NCBI GenBank assembly: GCA_041920415.1
Contig: JBHGYD010000030.1
Coordinates: forward strand, 25,076-89,075
Reading direction: 5' to 3'
Source of the DNA: JBHGYD01 sp041920415
Lineage (GTDB): Bacteria > Bacillota > Bacilli > Bacillales > Anoxybacillaceae
Length of the DNA stretch: 64,000 nt
Part shown: positions 1 to 8,175 of the stretch, piece after piece
Layout of the letters: the number at the start of each line of letters is the position of its first letter
How positions within the stretch are numbered: the first letter of the stretch is position 1
Program-made: the position numbers and the translations under genes
Notes under the pieces: generated by a model
Seen by the model: only the letters and a program-made list of their open reading frames with translations
Database searches by the model: none
Told to the model about the DNA's origin: nothing

Positions 1-82
1 GGATATTCTTTTTGTTATTGCTTACAAGATAAGCCAAAATAAATACAAGAAACAAACCAGTTGCAAAAAATAAAAATCTCAT
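1..82 (-). CDS. nupC: Nucleoside transporter NupC, N-terminal fragment at window edge
   Basis: Only the first 27 codons are inside the window (MRFLFFATGLFLVFILAYLV and on). They form a single hydrophobic helix followed by SNNKKNI, the pattern of the N-terminus of CNT-family nucleoside permeases such as B. subtilis NupC, a proton-coupled inner-membrane importer of pyrimidine nucleosides. The start ATG at 82 follows GGAGGG with 9 bases spacing. The deoR gene lies just upstream in the same direction, and B. subtilis DeoR controls dra-nupC-pdp, which supports the call. The body of the gene is outside the window, so identity rests on this fragment and context. Confidence 0.6.
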   Translation of the reverse strand, partial: MRFLFFATGLFLVFILAYLVSNNKKNI

Positions 83-475
83 GATGTCATTCCCTCCAAA
101 CGAACTAGTGACAACGTTTTCAAATGGGTCACTGGATTAGCAAACCTTTTGTATGTCGCCGTCAATATTTTTGATTTATTTGCGATCGCGTTCATCATAA
201 CTATAGCAGGCATTTGAACAAATGTGAATATGATTTTGAAAAAAAGTAAAACGATTTCATTACTTTTACTAATTTCGTACTAATTTCGTCAAAAATAAAC
301 GGTTTTTCTGGAGGGATTTATCAAAATTTCATCAAAGTTTTGCTGAGACAAGCCAATCGAAAATAAACGAAGAAAAAATTAGAATTCAGATAAAAATTGT
401 TCCACCCCTTTCTTTGTTCCAATTAGAATTTTCTTGGATTAACGCTCATCACATCCATTATGGGTTTCTAAATAA
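83..475. other. nupC upstream regulatory region
   Basis: This is a non-coding, AT-rich stretch between deoR and nupC. Besides the cre site it contains TTTGAACAAATGTGAATA around 213-230. Its first half resembles the TTGAACAAA half-site that I recall for B. subtilis DeoR operators, so it is a weak operator candidate. No open reading frame with a ribosome site was seen. Confidence 0.35.
109..122. promoter_or_regulatory. Candidate CcpA cre site upstream of nupC
   Basis: TGACAACGTTTTCA matches the cre consensus TGWAARCGYTWNCW with one mismatch, 27 bases upstream of the nupC start codon. Carbon catabolite repression of the deoxyribonucleoside operon is known in B. subtilis. The site is read from sequence only. 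Confidence 0.5.
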
Positions 476-504
476 ATCACCCGCACTTAGTTTGTGCGGG
501 TGAT
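476..504. terminator. Hairpin terminator after deoR
   Basis: ATCACCCGCAC and GTGCGGGTGAT form an 11-bp perfect stem with a 7-base loop, immediately past the deoR stop. The downstream side on the minus strand is T-rich (TTATTTAG), so it probably separates deoR from nupC. Confidence 0.7.
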
Positions 505-510
505 TGTCAA

Positions 511-1464
511 TTATGTAAGTGGATGTTTTTCATCCAACAGTGCTCTCGCTGTATATTGATCCGTAATCAAGATATTGGCATATTTTCCTTTTAATGCTCC
601 TTTAATCGCTTTGATTTTGTGTGTTCCGCCGGCAACAAGAATGGACTGCTCTTTCTTTTGCAATTCACTTAAATCAATTCCGATTGTTCGGTCATTTAAG
701 CTTTCGCTCACAATGTTTCCATCTTTATCAAAAAATCGGGAACAAATATCCCCTACCGCTTCCCTCGACAACATTTCCAATTCTTCATCGCTGAAATACC
801 CTAATTGAAACAGCAAAGAATTAACGTTCACGCTGCCGACCGTAAAAAGAGCGATGTTGGCCCTTTTTCCCATTTCCAATAATTTTTGAATGTGCCGATC
901 TGCTTCGATCGCTTTTTTGACGGCCACATGATCAACGATAGCGGGCAGAGGCAGGTGTTGAGGAATGGTATCAAACGCTTTTCCAAACAAATAAACAATT
1001 TCCGAAGCATATGTATTGATCTTGGAGTGGCTTACTCCGCCTTTTAATTGGACTACTTCGACACCTTTAACTGGTTTATGTTTTAGTTCCAGCGCAACAT
1101 TGTAAAGGGTTCTCCCCCATGTCACGCCGATGATGTCACCGTCGCTTACGGCTTCGTATAAAAAATCAGCCGTTCGTTTTCCTAGTGCCGTTTTGATGGA
1201 TGCGTCTTCATTTTGCGATGCGGCCGCGACAAAAGCTTTTTTTAATTGATACTTTTCTTTCAATTGTTCTGCTAATTCCTCCATCGTTTCCGACGGATCT
1301 ACAATTTCAATTTTGACAATCCCCATCTTTTTTGCTTGCTGAAGCAACCGGGACACGGTGGGGCGTGAAATTCCTAACTTTTTGGCAATGTCGTGCTGAT
1401 TGTAATCAAGCTGGTAATATAATTTAGCCGCCTCGACAATTTGCGATAACTTATTGTTTTCCAT
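511..1464 (-). CDS. deoR: Deoxyribonucleoside regulator DeoR (SorC family)
   Basis: A 317-residue repressor of the SorC sugar-binding family. An N-terminal helix-turn-helix lies around residues 20-45 (DIAKKLGISRPTVSRLLQ), followed by a long effector-binding domain with the conserved stretches GVEVVQLKGGVSHS, ANIALFTVGSV, AVGDICSRFFD, NDRTIG and SILVAGG. These match the B. subtilis DeoR sequence closely as I remember it. DeoR represses deoxyribonucleoside uptake and catabolism and is released by deoxyribose-5-phosphate. The neighbouring partial nupC on the same strand fits that role. Length is normal for the family. A terminator hairpin abuts the stop codon. Confidence 0.85.
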   Translation of the reverse strand: MENNKLSQIVEAAKLYYQLDYNQHDIAKKLGISRPTVSRLLQQAKKMGIVKIEIVDPSETMEELAEQLKEKYQLKKAFVAAASQNEDASIKTALGKRTADFLYEAVSDGDIIGVTWGRTLYNVALELKHKPVKGVEVVQLKGGVSHSKINTYASEIVYLFGKAFDTIPQHLPLPAIVDHVAVKKAIEADRHIQKLLEMGKRANIALFTVGSVNVNSLLFQLGYFSDEELEMLSREAVGDICSRFFDKDGNIVSESLNDRTIGIDLSELQKKEQSILVAGGTHKIKAIKGALKGKYANILITDQYTARALLDEKHPLT

Positions 1465-2177
1465 AGTTTCACCCTGTCGTATTGTTTAATCCCATTATGA
1501 TATTTCAAAATTTCATTTTAATATGAAAAAATGTTCTTATTCATTATTATAATCAGAAAACTAGAAAAAAAGAAACCAAGTTTTTGAACATTTTAAGCAT
1601 TATTCCAGAAAAGAAGGAATTTAAACCAAAACTTTCATAATAAATAGTTTCAAAAAATTTCGCTTTTTTACATTTACACAAATCCCATATCGTGTACGCT
1701 GTATAACAACAAAAAATAAGTAGACATGGTCCTAAATCAAACGGAAACTGCAACGAATCAAAGTTTGTCCTAAGTGCAAGCAGCAAATGACTAAACAGGC
1801 AGCGACATTTATGCGAATGCTACCTAGTCAATAAGAAAGAATAAAATAATCAACCAATCTTGAATAAGTTATTTGTAAAAAAGTATAAAAATTCAAAAAA
1901 ATAATATAACGCCATAGCATCCTGGCTATATTGCATTATAGCATAATTTGAAAATTCGTAGTATACTACCCAAAACATTATGCAAAATCCAGTAGAATTG
2001 TTCCGTGAGCTGTCGGAGTGTGCGGAATATATCGAGGAACAGGCAGCTTAAAAAGTGGGTCAGTCCAAAGGAGGGAGAGTATTTCAGCACCTTTATGCAC
2101 AAAACCGTAACTCGAAATGGTTACAGTTATCGATAATTTCTTCTAATATTTCTTTAAATTGGTGAAAATTAAGAAAA
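1465..2177. other. 713-bp intergenic region with no supported gene
   Basis: AT-rich DNA between deoR and the yqkB-yqkC pair. A short plus-strand frame at 1980-2051 encodes 24 residues (MQNPVELFRELSECAEYIEE and on) but has no ribosome site and may be a decayed mobile-element remnant. Long open frames on the minus strand at 1553-1786 are low-complexity and not credible. The distance here is larger than elsewhere in this syntenic block, which suggests gene loss. Confidence 0.4.
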
Positions 2178-2222
2178 GGACTGAATCCCAAAAGTGATTT
2201 ATACTTTTGGTTCAGCCCCTTT
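2165..2222 (-). terminator. Terminator of the yqkB-yqkC pair
   Basis: GGCTGAACCAAAAGT and ACTTTTGGGATTCAGTCC (minus strand) pair as a long stem with one bulge and are followed by TTTTCTTAATTTT. Confidence 0.75.
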
Positions 2223-2223
2223 A

Positions 2224-2463
2224 TCATAGAATTTCCGTAATGTTTTTCATATTTTCTTTCATCCATTCAAGCGCTTCATCAAGAGTGGCAAACTCTTTTG
2301 TTTCAAAGGTCATCTCATCTTGCAAGAGCCATACGTCTTTTGGCTCTTGGTATACGCCAGCAATCGACCAATGAAGCAAACTGTATGGATCGTTTCCATG
2401 CAAGAACGACACCCATGTTTTCTGTTTGGCAATATTGGCAATTTGTTTTAATTTATCACTCAT
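2224..2463 (-). CDS. Small conserved protein next to yqkB (YqkC-like)
   Basis: A 79-residue soluble protein (MSDKLKQIANIAKQKTWVSF and on), Trp-rich, ending in an acidic/Lys helix. I do not recognise a characterised domain; position suggests the B. subtilis YqkC slot. The start codon overlaps the last codons of yqkB by 8 bases, so translation is likely coupled. A GTG three codons upstream is an alternative start. No catalytic motif is visible. Confidence 0.6.
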   Translation of the reverse strand: MSDKLKQIANIAKQKTWVSFLHGNDPYSLLHWSIAGVYQEPKDVWLLQDEMTFETKEFATLDEALEWMKENMKNITEIL

Positions 2464-2791
2464 TGCTTTCACTCATTTCTACTAACGACATGCGCGGATT
2501 GAGAATTTGACTTGGGCTTTTTAATTGAAAACATCCTGCTGCTTCAACGACATCGATCGTCATTTCATCATCGAAAAACACGAGACGCGATTTTTCAAGC
2601 AAAACAGGAACGTAATTCGTCTCGACGATGACATCGTCTGCGTCGGCTTGAGTGACTAACCAAAGCGCCGTCACTCCGCTGACAACGCATCCACAACCAT
2701 CCGTATCATATTTTAATTTTAACTGTTTATTCGTATTTGTTAAAATCGGTTTTAGTTTTTCAATGGCTTTGTCTGTAAATATGATGTTCAC
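2456..2791 (-). CDS. yqkB: YqkB, HesB/IscA-like iron-sulfur biosynthesis family protein
   Basis: 111 residues with the HesB-like beta fold signature. The N-terminus IIFTDKAIEKLKP, the Cys-rich stretch DTDGCGCVVSGV (about residues 30-42) and a further Cys at EAAGCFQL are seen. The Cys pattern differs from canonical A-type Fe-S carriers (C-x-GCxC near the C-terminus), as in the YqkB subgroup. It is probably involved in Fe-S or metal handling, but its function is not established. It is the first gene of a two-gene unit with the YqkC-like protein, divergent from a CDGSH Fe-S protein, so three Fe-S-linked genes cluster here. Confidence 0.75.
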   Translation of the reverse strand: MNIIFTDKAIEKLKPILTNTNKQLKLKYDTDGCGCVVSGVTALWLVTQADADDVIVETNYVPVLLEKSRLVFFDDEMTIDVVEAAGCFQLKSPSQILNPRMSLVEMSESNE

Positions 2792-2901
2792 GTTGATGTC
2801 TACTCCCTTTTTATTTCGTATTTTATCATAGTTGATTGAATTTTACATACGCACCGTTTATACTATCAAAAATGAATAAATGAATAAAGGAGGACATGTA
2901 C

Positions 2902-3105
2902 ATGGCAAAAGTACAAATTAAAGTTAATGACAACGGTTCATTTCGCGTGACAGGCGATGTTGAATTAATCGACGCAGAAGGCAACAAATTTGAAACAAAA
3001 GAAACATTTTCTTTATGCCGATGTGGTTTGTCACAAAACATGCCGTTTTGTGACGGTTCGCATAAAGGAAAGTTTCAATCGATTGTTCGTGCAAACCAAC
3101 AATAA
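2902..3105 (+). CDS. CDGSH iron-sulfur domain protein
   Basis: A 67-residue protein with the mitoNEET-type motif. C-R-C-G-x-S-x-x-x-P-F-C-D-G-S-H-K is visible as LCRCGLSQNMPFCDGSHKG around residues 40-58. The three Cys and one His bind a redox-active 2Fe-2S cluster in this family. The second ATG was chosen because AGGAGG lies 8 bases before it; the ATG two codons upstream sits too close to the ribosome site. It is divergent from yqkB. Likely a small cytosolic electron-transfer or Fe-S protein. Confidence 0.85.
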   Translation: MAKVQIKVNDNGSFRVTGDVELIDAEGNKFETKETFSLCRCGLSQNMPFCDGSHKGKFQSIVRANQQ

Positions 3106-3112
3106 AGGTCAT

Positions 3113-3145
3113 ATAACAGGCGCGCTGACCGTGCCTGTTTTCTAT
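3113..3145 (+). terminator. Short hairpin after the CDGSH gene
   Basis: AACAGGC and GCCTGTT form a 7-bp stem with an 11-base loop followed by TTCT. It is a weak intrinsic terminator or attenuator before yqzH. Confidence 0.45.
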
Positions 3146-3162
3146 GTTAGAAGGTGAACCGT

Positions 3163-3357
3163 TTGAACGAAAAATGGCTCAAAAAACTGATTCGCAATTG
3201 CTTTCTTCATTATAAGCATGACGTCGAATTATTTCCGCTTACCGACTCGGAATGGCACGAATTATGCACAAAAATTATATTAGAAAAACAAAAACACCCA
3301 ACGATCGATTTGTACGAAATCGTTCATGATGTCGTCTATGATTATCTTACAAAATAA
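3163..3357 (+). CDS. yqzH: YqzH-like small protein
   Basis: 64 residues, helical, beginning MNEKWLKKLIRNCFLHYKHD and ending EIVHDVVYDYLTK. This resembles B. subtilis YqzH, a conserved protein of unknown function in the same neighbourhood. The TTG start was chosen because GAAGGTG lies 6 bases upstream; an in-frame GTG at 3154 overlaps that ribosome site. No catalytic motif is visible. Confidence 0.65.
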   Translation: MNEKWLKKLIRNCFLHYKHDVELFPLTDSEWHELCTKIILEKQKHPTIDLYEIVHDVVYDYLTK

Positions 3358-3360
3358 GTA

Positions 3361-3397
3361 AATCTCCTTGCTGAATGCAAGGAGATTTATTTTTTAA
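3361..3397. terminator. Bidirectional terminator between yqzH and yqjQ
   Basis: AAATCTCCTTGC and GCAAGGAGATTT form a perfect stem flanked by T-rich sequence on the plus side and A-rich on the other. It serves convergent genes. Confidence 0.8.
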
Positions 3398-4175
3398 AAA
3401 AGGCGTTTTTGCCGAGTTTTTCAATAAACGACGGAAACAGTTGATACATCTTGCTGCCGATATTCATCCAAAACGGCATATTCACTTCCCTTGTTGGCGT
3501 CATCATAATTTCCACTACACGGCGAGCGACATCGTCAGCACGAAGCATCCACTTCTTAACGTTTTTCACATAATCCCCCGACGCATCGGCAATTGTAAAA
3601 AAGTTCGTTTGAATCGGTCCAGGATTCACAGCGGTAACGAACACACCGTTTTGTGCCGCTTCCATGCGCAAGCTGTTCGTAAACCCAAGCGCCGCATGTT
3701 TCGTCGCCGCATAAACGCTTGATTTCGGTGTGGCGATTTTCCCTGCTTGTGAGGCAATGTTGATAATATGTCCGCTTCCCCGCTTGACCATATGCGAATA
3801 CACCATTTTCGTACACGCAATCAAACCAAATACATTCACGGCAAACATTTCCTTCATCTCTTGTAAATCAATCTCTTCGACGTTTCGAAATACACCGAAT
3901 CCAGCGTTGTTCACTAACACATCGATCGTTTCAATATCGTGAAAAATTTGTTGAAACACTGCCTCTACAGCCGCCACATCGCTCACATCTAAACGATAAT
4001 AGCGGCAAGGAACAGCATACGTTTCTTTGATTTGTTCAGCAATTTTCGCTAATTTCTCTTCGTTTCTCGCTAGTAAAATCGGTATAGCTCCCCGCTTTGC
4101 GACCTCATATGCAATCTGCTCACCGATGCCTCCTGAAGCTCCGGTAATCACAATATTCGCTCCAGCTATACTCAA
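3387..4175 (-). CDS. yqjQ: Short-chain dehydrogenase/reductase (YqjQ)
   Basis: About 262 residues of a classical SDR. The cofactor motif TGASGGIGE lies near the N-terminus, then NNAGFG, then the catalytic triad pattern IASQAG (Ser) and YAATKHA (Tyr-x-x-x-Lys). NAD(P)-dependent oxidoreduction of an unknown small substrate is expected. The C-terminus KLGKNAFFKK is typical of the DltE/YqjQ subgroup. The TTG start at 4175 is favoured by GGGGTG six bases before it; a GTG at 4196 overlapping the upstream stop is the alternative. It forms an operon with the MBL-fold gene upstream. Confidence 0.8.
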   Translation of the reverse strand: MSIAGANIVITGASGGIGEQIAYEVAKRGAIPILLARNEEKLAKIAEQIKETYAVPCRYYRLDVSDVAAVEAVFQQIFHDIETIDVLVNNAGFGVFRNVEEIDLQEMKEMFAVNVFGLIACTKMVYSHMVKRGSGHIINIASQAGKIATPKSSVYAATKHAALGFTNSLRMEAAQNGVFVTAVNPGPIQTNFFTIADASGDYVKNVKKWMLRADDVARRVVEIMMTPTREVNMPFWMNIGSKMYQLFPSFIEKLGKNAFFKK

Positions 4176-4192
4176 ATTCGTCACCCCGTTAT

Positions 4193-5149
4193 TCACTTTG
4201 CTTCATATACATAGCTTTGTCCGACTGTTCGCTTCACAACAACGTTTTGGTCTTCTAAATAATCGAGCTGTCCGACTGTTTCTGACATTGTCAATAAAAA
4301 CTCTCGTTCATATAGCGTTGGAAACAGACCTTGACAAACTTCAAAAACAGTCATTGGTTTATTTCGAAGCATATCAAGTACTTGGTTGGCTCGTTCTTTT
4401 TGTTTTTCTAGACGTTTCTCTACTAATGACCGCACGTCGATGACGTCATCACCATGCCCCGTAACAATTCTTGAAATATCGTAACGAAGCAACTTCTTTA
4501 ATGAATCATTATACTGCAATAGCGGTTTCGGTCTTTCTGTTTCGCCCTCTAGCGGTGGCTCTAGAAGCGGATTGGAAGAGATGGTGGCCAGTAAATGATC
4601 TCCCCCGACCATCAATCCATCTTTCTCACGGTACAAAACGATATGGCTTTGTGCATGGCCTGGCGTTTCAATGACTGTCCAGTCAGATAGTCCCGGAATC
4701 GTATCCCCTTCTTGAACAGCTGTAGTGAGCGAGCGCTCACACGAATAACGAAATGAACTTCTTAAGTTCGGCAGATTCGACAAAAACGCCGCATCAACAC
4801 CACATTCACGCAAAAATTGTTCAAAAAAACGTTGATGCCATTCAAGAAATTCCGAACGTTTACTGATCCATGGCTCCGCTTTTTTATGTCCAATCACCGA
4901 AAGCGAGGTCGGCAAATAATCCAATAAGCCAACATGATCCGGATGATGGTGCGTAATGACCACTTGCTCGATATCGGAAGGTTGATAGCCTAATGCATGC
5001 AACTGGTCTTTGAAAGATTGCCATGCCTCTTCCGTTTTCACCCCGGCATCAATTAATGTCAAGCTTTCTCCTTTAATGATATACATGTTGACATTACCGA
5101 CAGGAAACGGAGTCGGGACAACAAGACGATAAATTTCTTCTTTCACCAT
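4193..5149 (-). CDS. yqjP: MBL-fold metallo-hydrolase (YqjP)
   Basis: 318 residues. The metallo-beta-lactamase metal motif HHHPDHVG lies around residue 70, a later HAQSHIVLY supplies a metal-ligand His, and TGHGDDV lies near residue 220. The C-terminal winged-helix-like part (residues 240-318) is as in YqjP and LACTB2-like hydrolases. The substrate is unknown. Start ATG has AAGGAG 10 bases upstream. The stop overlaps the yqjQ GTG by two bases, so the two are co-transcribed. Confidence 0.8.
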   Translation of the reverse strand: MVKEEIYRLVVPTPFPVGNVNMYIIKGESLTLIDAGVKTEEAWQSFKDQLHALGYQPSDIEQVVITHHHPDHVGLLDYLPTSLSVIGHKKAEPWISKRSEFLEWHQRFFEQFLRECGVDAAFLSNLPNLRSSFRYSCERSLTTAVQEGDTIPGLSDWTVIETPGHAQSHIVLYREKDGLMVGGDHLLATISSNPLLEPPLEGETERPKPLLQYNDSLKKLLRYDISRIVTGHGDDVIDVRSLVEKRLEKQKERANQVLDMLRNKPMTVFEVCQGLFPTLYEREFLLTMSETVGQLDYLEDQNVVVKRTVGQSYVYEAK

Positions 5150-5285
5150 TCGTTGATTCTCCTTTTAGCGTTATATCGTAATAATATTTTTATCCTTATG
5201 TATTTTACAGTTTACACCGATTTATTGCATTTGTCATTTTTTTCGAATAATTCGTAAAAAATAATAAAAATCAATCCATTTTCTA

Positions 5286-5315
5286 TTGACAACATACCCG
5301 TTTTCAGTGCATAAT
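5286..5315 (+). promoter_or_regulatory. Sigma-A promoter of the T-box leader
   Basis: TTGACA and CATAAT are separated by 18 bases, a near-consensus vegetative promoter. It starts transcription just ahead of the T-box leader. Confidence 0.7.
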
Positions 5316-5336
5316 TGCAAGCAAATTAAAAAAATG

Positions 5337-5592
5337 CAAATTAGCAATGAATGGGACTAGTAAACCATGAATGGTAACCAGAGAGTGAAACCCATAGGCT
5401 GAGAGGTTTCACTACCCTCTTGATGGTTGAACCTACCCCATGAGCTGTTAGGAAAACCTAAACGCGAAACCGGCGTTATCGGTCAGAGATGGGCTTTAAC
5501 GGTCAACTAGTATCCGTTTAAGCCAAAAAAGGTGGTACCGCGGAAATGTAAGACCTTCCGTCCTTTTATAGGACGAAAGGTCTTTTTTATTT
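5337..5592 (+). promoter_or_regulatory. T-box riboswitch controlling the proline reductase gene
   Basis: The T-box core AGGTGGTACCGCG is at 5530-5542. It is followed by the terminator hairpin GACCTTCCGTCC / GGACGAAAGGTC and a T run at 5582-5588. A long structured stem I occupies 5360-5500. GAACCTACC in the upstream region (CCT at 5432-5434) is a plausible proline specifier codon. Uncharged tRNA-Pro would stabilise the antiterminator and allow expression of the downstream P5C reductase. The specifier choice is inference from codon and gene; the T-box itself is plain. Confidence 0.9.
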
Positions 5593-5616
5593 GAACATTT
5601 ACAAGGGGGAGTTGCC

Positions 5617-6459
5617 ATGACAAAAGAAACGACGATCGCGTTTATCGGTGCTGGTTCAATGGCAGAAGCGTTAATCGCAGGAATGACAAAAACACTGTAT
5701 CAACCTGAACAAATTATCGTCACCAATCGCTGCAACGTTAAGCGGCTCGAATATATGCAAAAAACATATAACGTACGAATCGAAACAAATAAAGAAAAAG
5801 CGGTAAAAGAAGCGGATATTATCATTTTTGCGATGAAACCAAAAGATGCGATTGAAGGAATTACGTCTGTCGCTCAGGCAATTGACGAACATCAGCTCAT
5901 CATTTCCGTTCTGGCCGGAGTAGCAACAGAAACCATTGTTTCGTTAATCGGAAAAAATGTCGCCGTTGTGCGCGCGATGCCGAATACGTCAGCAGCCATC
6001 GGTCATTCAGCAACAGCACTTGCATTAGGTCATTATGCGAACGAAAAACATTTAACCGTTGCGAAAGAACTATTTCGTACGGTTGGTGTGGTCACTGTTG
6101 TTCCTGAAGAAGATTTACATGCCGTGACAGCTCTTTCTGGAAGCGGTCCTGCTTATATTTACTACATGGTTGAAGCAATGGAAAAAGCAGCGAAAGAAAT
6201 TGGGCTCAAACCATCTGTTGCTAAAGATTTAATTTTACAAACCATTATTGGAGCAGCAGAAATGTTAAAATCATCAGCCAAACACCCTTCCATTTTACGA
6301 AAAGAAGTAACGAGTCCAGGCGGTACAACAGAAGCAGGAATTAAAGTGTTGGAAGACTATCACTATCAAGAAGCCGTTATCTCCTCTATTAAACAGGCAA
6401 CAAAACGCTCTGTAGAACTTGGGCAATCGTTATTACAATTAGTAAAAACACACCGCTGA
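5617..6459 (+). CDS. proC: Pyrroline-5-carboxylate reductase (ProC/ProI)
   Basis: 280 residues. Rossmann motif GAGSMAEALI at the N-terminus, then AMPNTSAAIGHS, LSGSGPAYIYYMVEAM and SPGGTTEAG, all hallmark P5C reductase segments. It performs the last step of proline synthesis, NAD(P)H-dependent reduction of pyrroline-5-carboxylate. Preceded by AAGGGGGAG and by a T-box leader, so it answers to uncharged tRNA-Pro. Synteny with yqjP and yqjQ corresponds to B. subtilis proI (yqjO). Length is normal. Confidence 0.95.
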   Translation: MTKETTIAFIGAGSMAEALIAGMTKTLYQPEQIIVTNRCNVKRLEYMQKTYNVRIETNKEKAVKEADIIIFAMKPKDAIEGITSVAQAIDEHQLIISVLAGVATETIVSLIGKNVAVVRAMPNTSAAIGHSATALALGHYANEKHLTVAKELFRTVGVVTVVPEEDLHAVTALSGSGPAYIYYMVEAMEKAAKEIGLKPSVAKDLILQTIIGAAEMLKSSAKHPSILRKEVTSPGGTTEAGIKVLEDYHYQEAVISSIKQATKRSVELGQSLLQLVKTHR

Positions 6460-7116
6460 ACTACTCCCACTTAACAATCCTAACAGTTTTTTAAAACGGG
6501 AGATTCCTAGGTAATATCTCCCCACTTCATCGCTAGGAGTCTTCTCGACTATTTATGATTAACCATTCGCTATTCTCTATCGCACAAACTGTATAGACAT
6601 CTTTTTCAACATAAATAGAACAAATTTTTCGATGTGTGTTGAGTGTATGTGGCAATACATGAGATGTTGGTGAGACATTTTACAAACTCAAAAAATGAAA
6701 ACAAATGACAATGAATACAAATCTATCGATCCAAAATGAAGGAGCAAAAAAGATATACTTGTCTATTTCTTTATATACGATTCAACGATCGCCACCCGAC
6801 CGTATTATAAGGTCATCCAGATTTTTCTGGTTGACCATTTTTTATATGGTTTTAGCTCAAGAATGCAAATAGTTAGGTCTCTTATGTCTTTTGTACCCGT
6901 GCTGATTAGCATAGCCCGCTGTAATATAAATAAACATTCTGAGTACTAAAAAATATACAAGAAAAAAGAGTGAATAACCTTCTTTTGGTTATCACATTCT
7001 CCGAATAGTAAATCGTCTAATTTTGATAATATAAACACTTAACCTATAACTTGTCTAATCAAACTTATTATCCTACTCATATATTGAAGTATCCTAGTTA
7101 AAAGAGGTGAAACATA
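6460..7116. other. 657-bp non-coding region upstream of the collagen-like gene
   Basis: AT-rich, with no frame supported by a ribosome site. It holds a strong hairpin terminator (entered separately) and, near 7100, an AGAGGTGAAAC ribosome site for the exosporium-like gene. A 24-codon frame from 6728 ends at the terminator, but it is too short and lacks support. No clear promoter consensus for the downstream gene was identified. Confidence 0.4.
6811..6845 (+). terminator. Strong intrinsic terminator
   Basis: GGTCATCCAG and CTGGTTGACC pair around an ATTTTT loop and are followed by ATTTTTTAT. It lies about 350 bp past proC, so it may end a small RNA or a decayed gene. Confidence 0.75.
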
Positions 7117-7764
7117 TTGTTAAAACATTGGGGAGAAAAATGTAATGATAACAATACGACAAAGGTAAGATGTGGTTGTACTAATGGGCAAGCGGTAACA
7201 GTGCATGAACCTGTACCAGCAGGACCTCCGGGACCTCCGGGACCTCCAGGAGCCGGTGCTATCATTCCGTATGCATCTGGAACAACTCCTGTTGCACTGG
7301 CTACTGTTGCAGGTGGATTAGTTGGTACTGGAGCTATCGTTGGATTCGGAAGTTCTGCGCCAACTGTTAGTCTTAGTGCAGGAACACTAACTCTAGGTGT
7401 CGGTGCCACGAACATTCCTGACTTCGCATTTGTGGTTCCTCGTGACGGAACAATCACATCCATATCTGCATTCTTTAGTGCTACAGTGGGTGTAACTTTA
7501 GGCGCAGCTGGAACAGTTAGAGCCGAATTATGGATTGCGCCTGCAGCTAGCAACACCTTTTCTCCAACAGGCGTTGCTGTAAATTTAGCACCAGCCTTCG
7601 GCCCTGTAGTTGCCGTTGGCGCTACTGCATTTGGTACTGCTGCGGCGGCATTCCCGGTAGCTACAGGTGACAAACTATTATTGGTCTTTTCTTTAACTGC
7701 ACCTGGTTCAACTGCTATCAGTACTCTTACAGGTTTTGCAAGTGCGGGTGTTGCCATCAGTTAA
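7117..7764 (+). CDS. Collagen-like exosporium protein, BclB-type C-terminal domain
   Basis: 215 residues. A short N-terminal leader with CGCTNGQAVTVHE is followed by a minimal collagen tract of three GPP repeats (residues 37-47), then a long Ala/Gly/Thr-rich beta domain (IPYASGTTPVALATVAGG, GTITSISAFFS, ASAGVAIS) that resembles the BclB-type exosporium C-terminal domain of Bacillus spore glycoproteins. It is probably displayed on the spore surface. The start is TTG, with AGAGGTGAAAC upstream. The collagen region is far shorter than in B. anthracis Bcl proteins. Almost no charged residues occur in the C-terminal domain. Confidence 0.8.
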   Translation: MLKHWGEKCNDNNTTKVRCGCTNGQAVTVHEPVPAGPPGPPGPPGAGAIIPYASGTTPVALATVAGGLVGTGAIVGFGSSAPTVSLSAGTLTLGVGATNIPDFAFVVPRDGTITSISAFFSATVGVTLGAAGTVRAELWIAPAASNTFSPTGVAVNLAPAFGPVVAVGATAFGTAAAAFPVATGDKLLLVFSLTAPGSTAISTLTGFASAGVAIS

Positions 7765-7810
7765 TGTAAATAGCTCAGTAACAACATCGTTCGACCTAGT
7801 CGACACAAAA

Positions 7811-7848
7811 GGGAGACATCCTCATGATGAGGATTGTCTCTTTTTTGG
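7811..7848 (+). terminator. Terminator of the collagen-like gene
   Basis: GAGACATCCTCAT and ATGAGGATTGTCTC form a long stem followed by TTTTTT. Confidence 0.85.
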
Positions 7849-8175
7849 TTTCTTGTTTCCCCGATTTTACACAAGGGGACAGCAGAGCGTACTTATAAGC
7901 TTACCTTGAAGATTCAGCTTCTCAACTATAAAAAAATCATTCCTTCGTTTAACGGCTAAAATCGGATAACATACATAATAAAACAATAAAAAAATTGAAA
8001 AGCCCAGTTACATTTATATCGTTCATTTCGTGTTGCTAATTCCTCTCTTTTCATTGAGCGACGAAAAAGTCGTTCTGAATTCCCCATTTCGAAAATGCAA
8101 ATTGTTTTTCTTTTCCATTTAAAAATGCTATGATGCAAACGAACTTACTTATTTTCTTTTCGGGAGGGATTTTCT
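7849..8175. other. Intergenic region upstream of namA
   Basis: No supported gene. A possible -10 (TATGAT) lies near 8130, and GGGAGGG is the ribosome site for namA. Confidence 0.35.

Noticed and set aside
1980..2051. 24-codon plus-strand frame (MQNPVELFRELSECAEYIEE and on)
   Set aside because: No ribosome site, very short, no neighbouring partner. Could be a transposase scrap but cannot be supported.
7098..7757. Long antisense frame across the collagen-like gene
   Set aside because: It is the shadow of the Gly/Ala-rich codons of the real gene; it lacks a ribosome site and continues past the real start.
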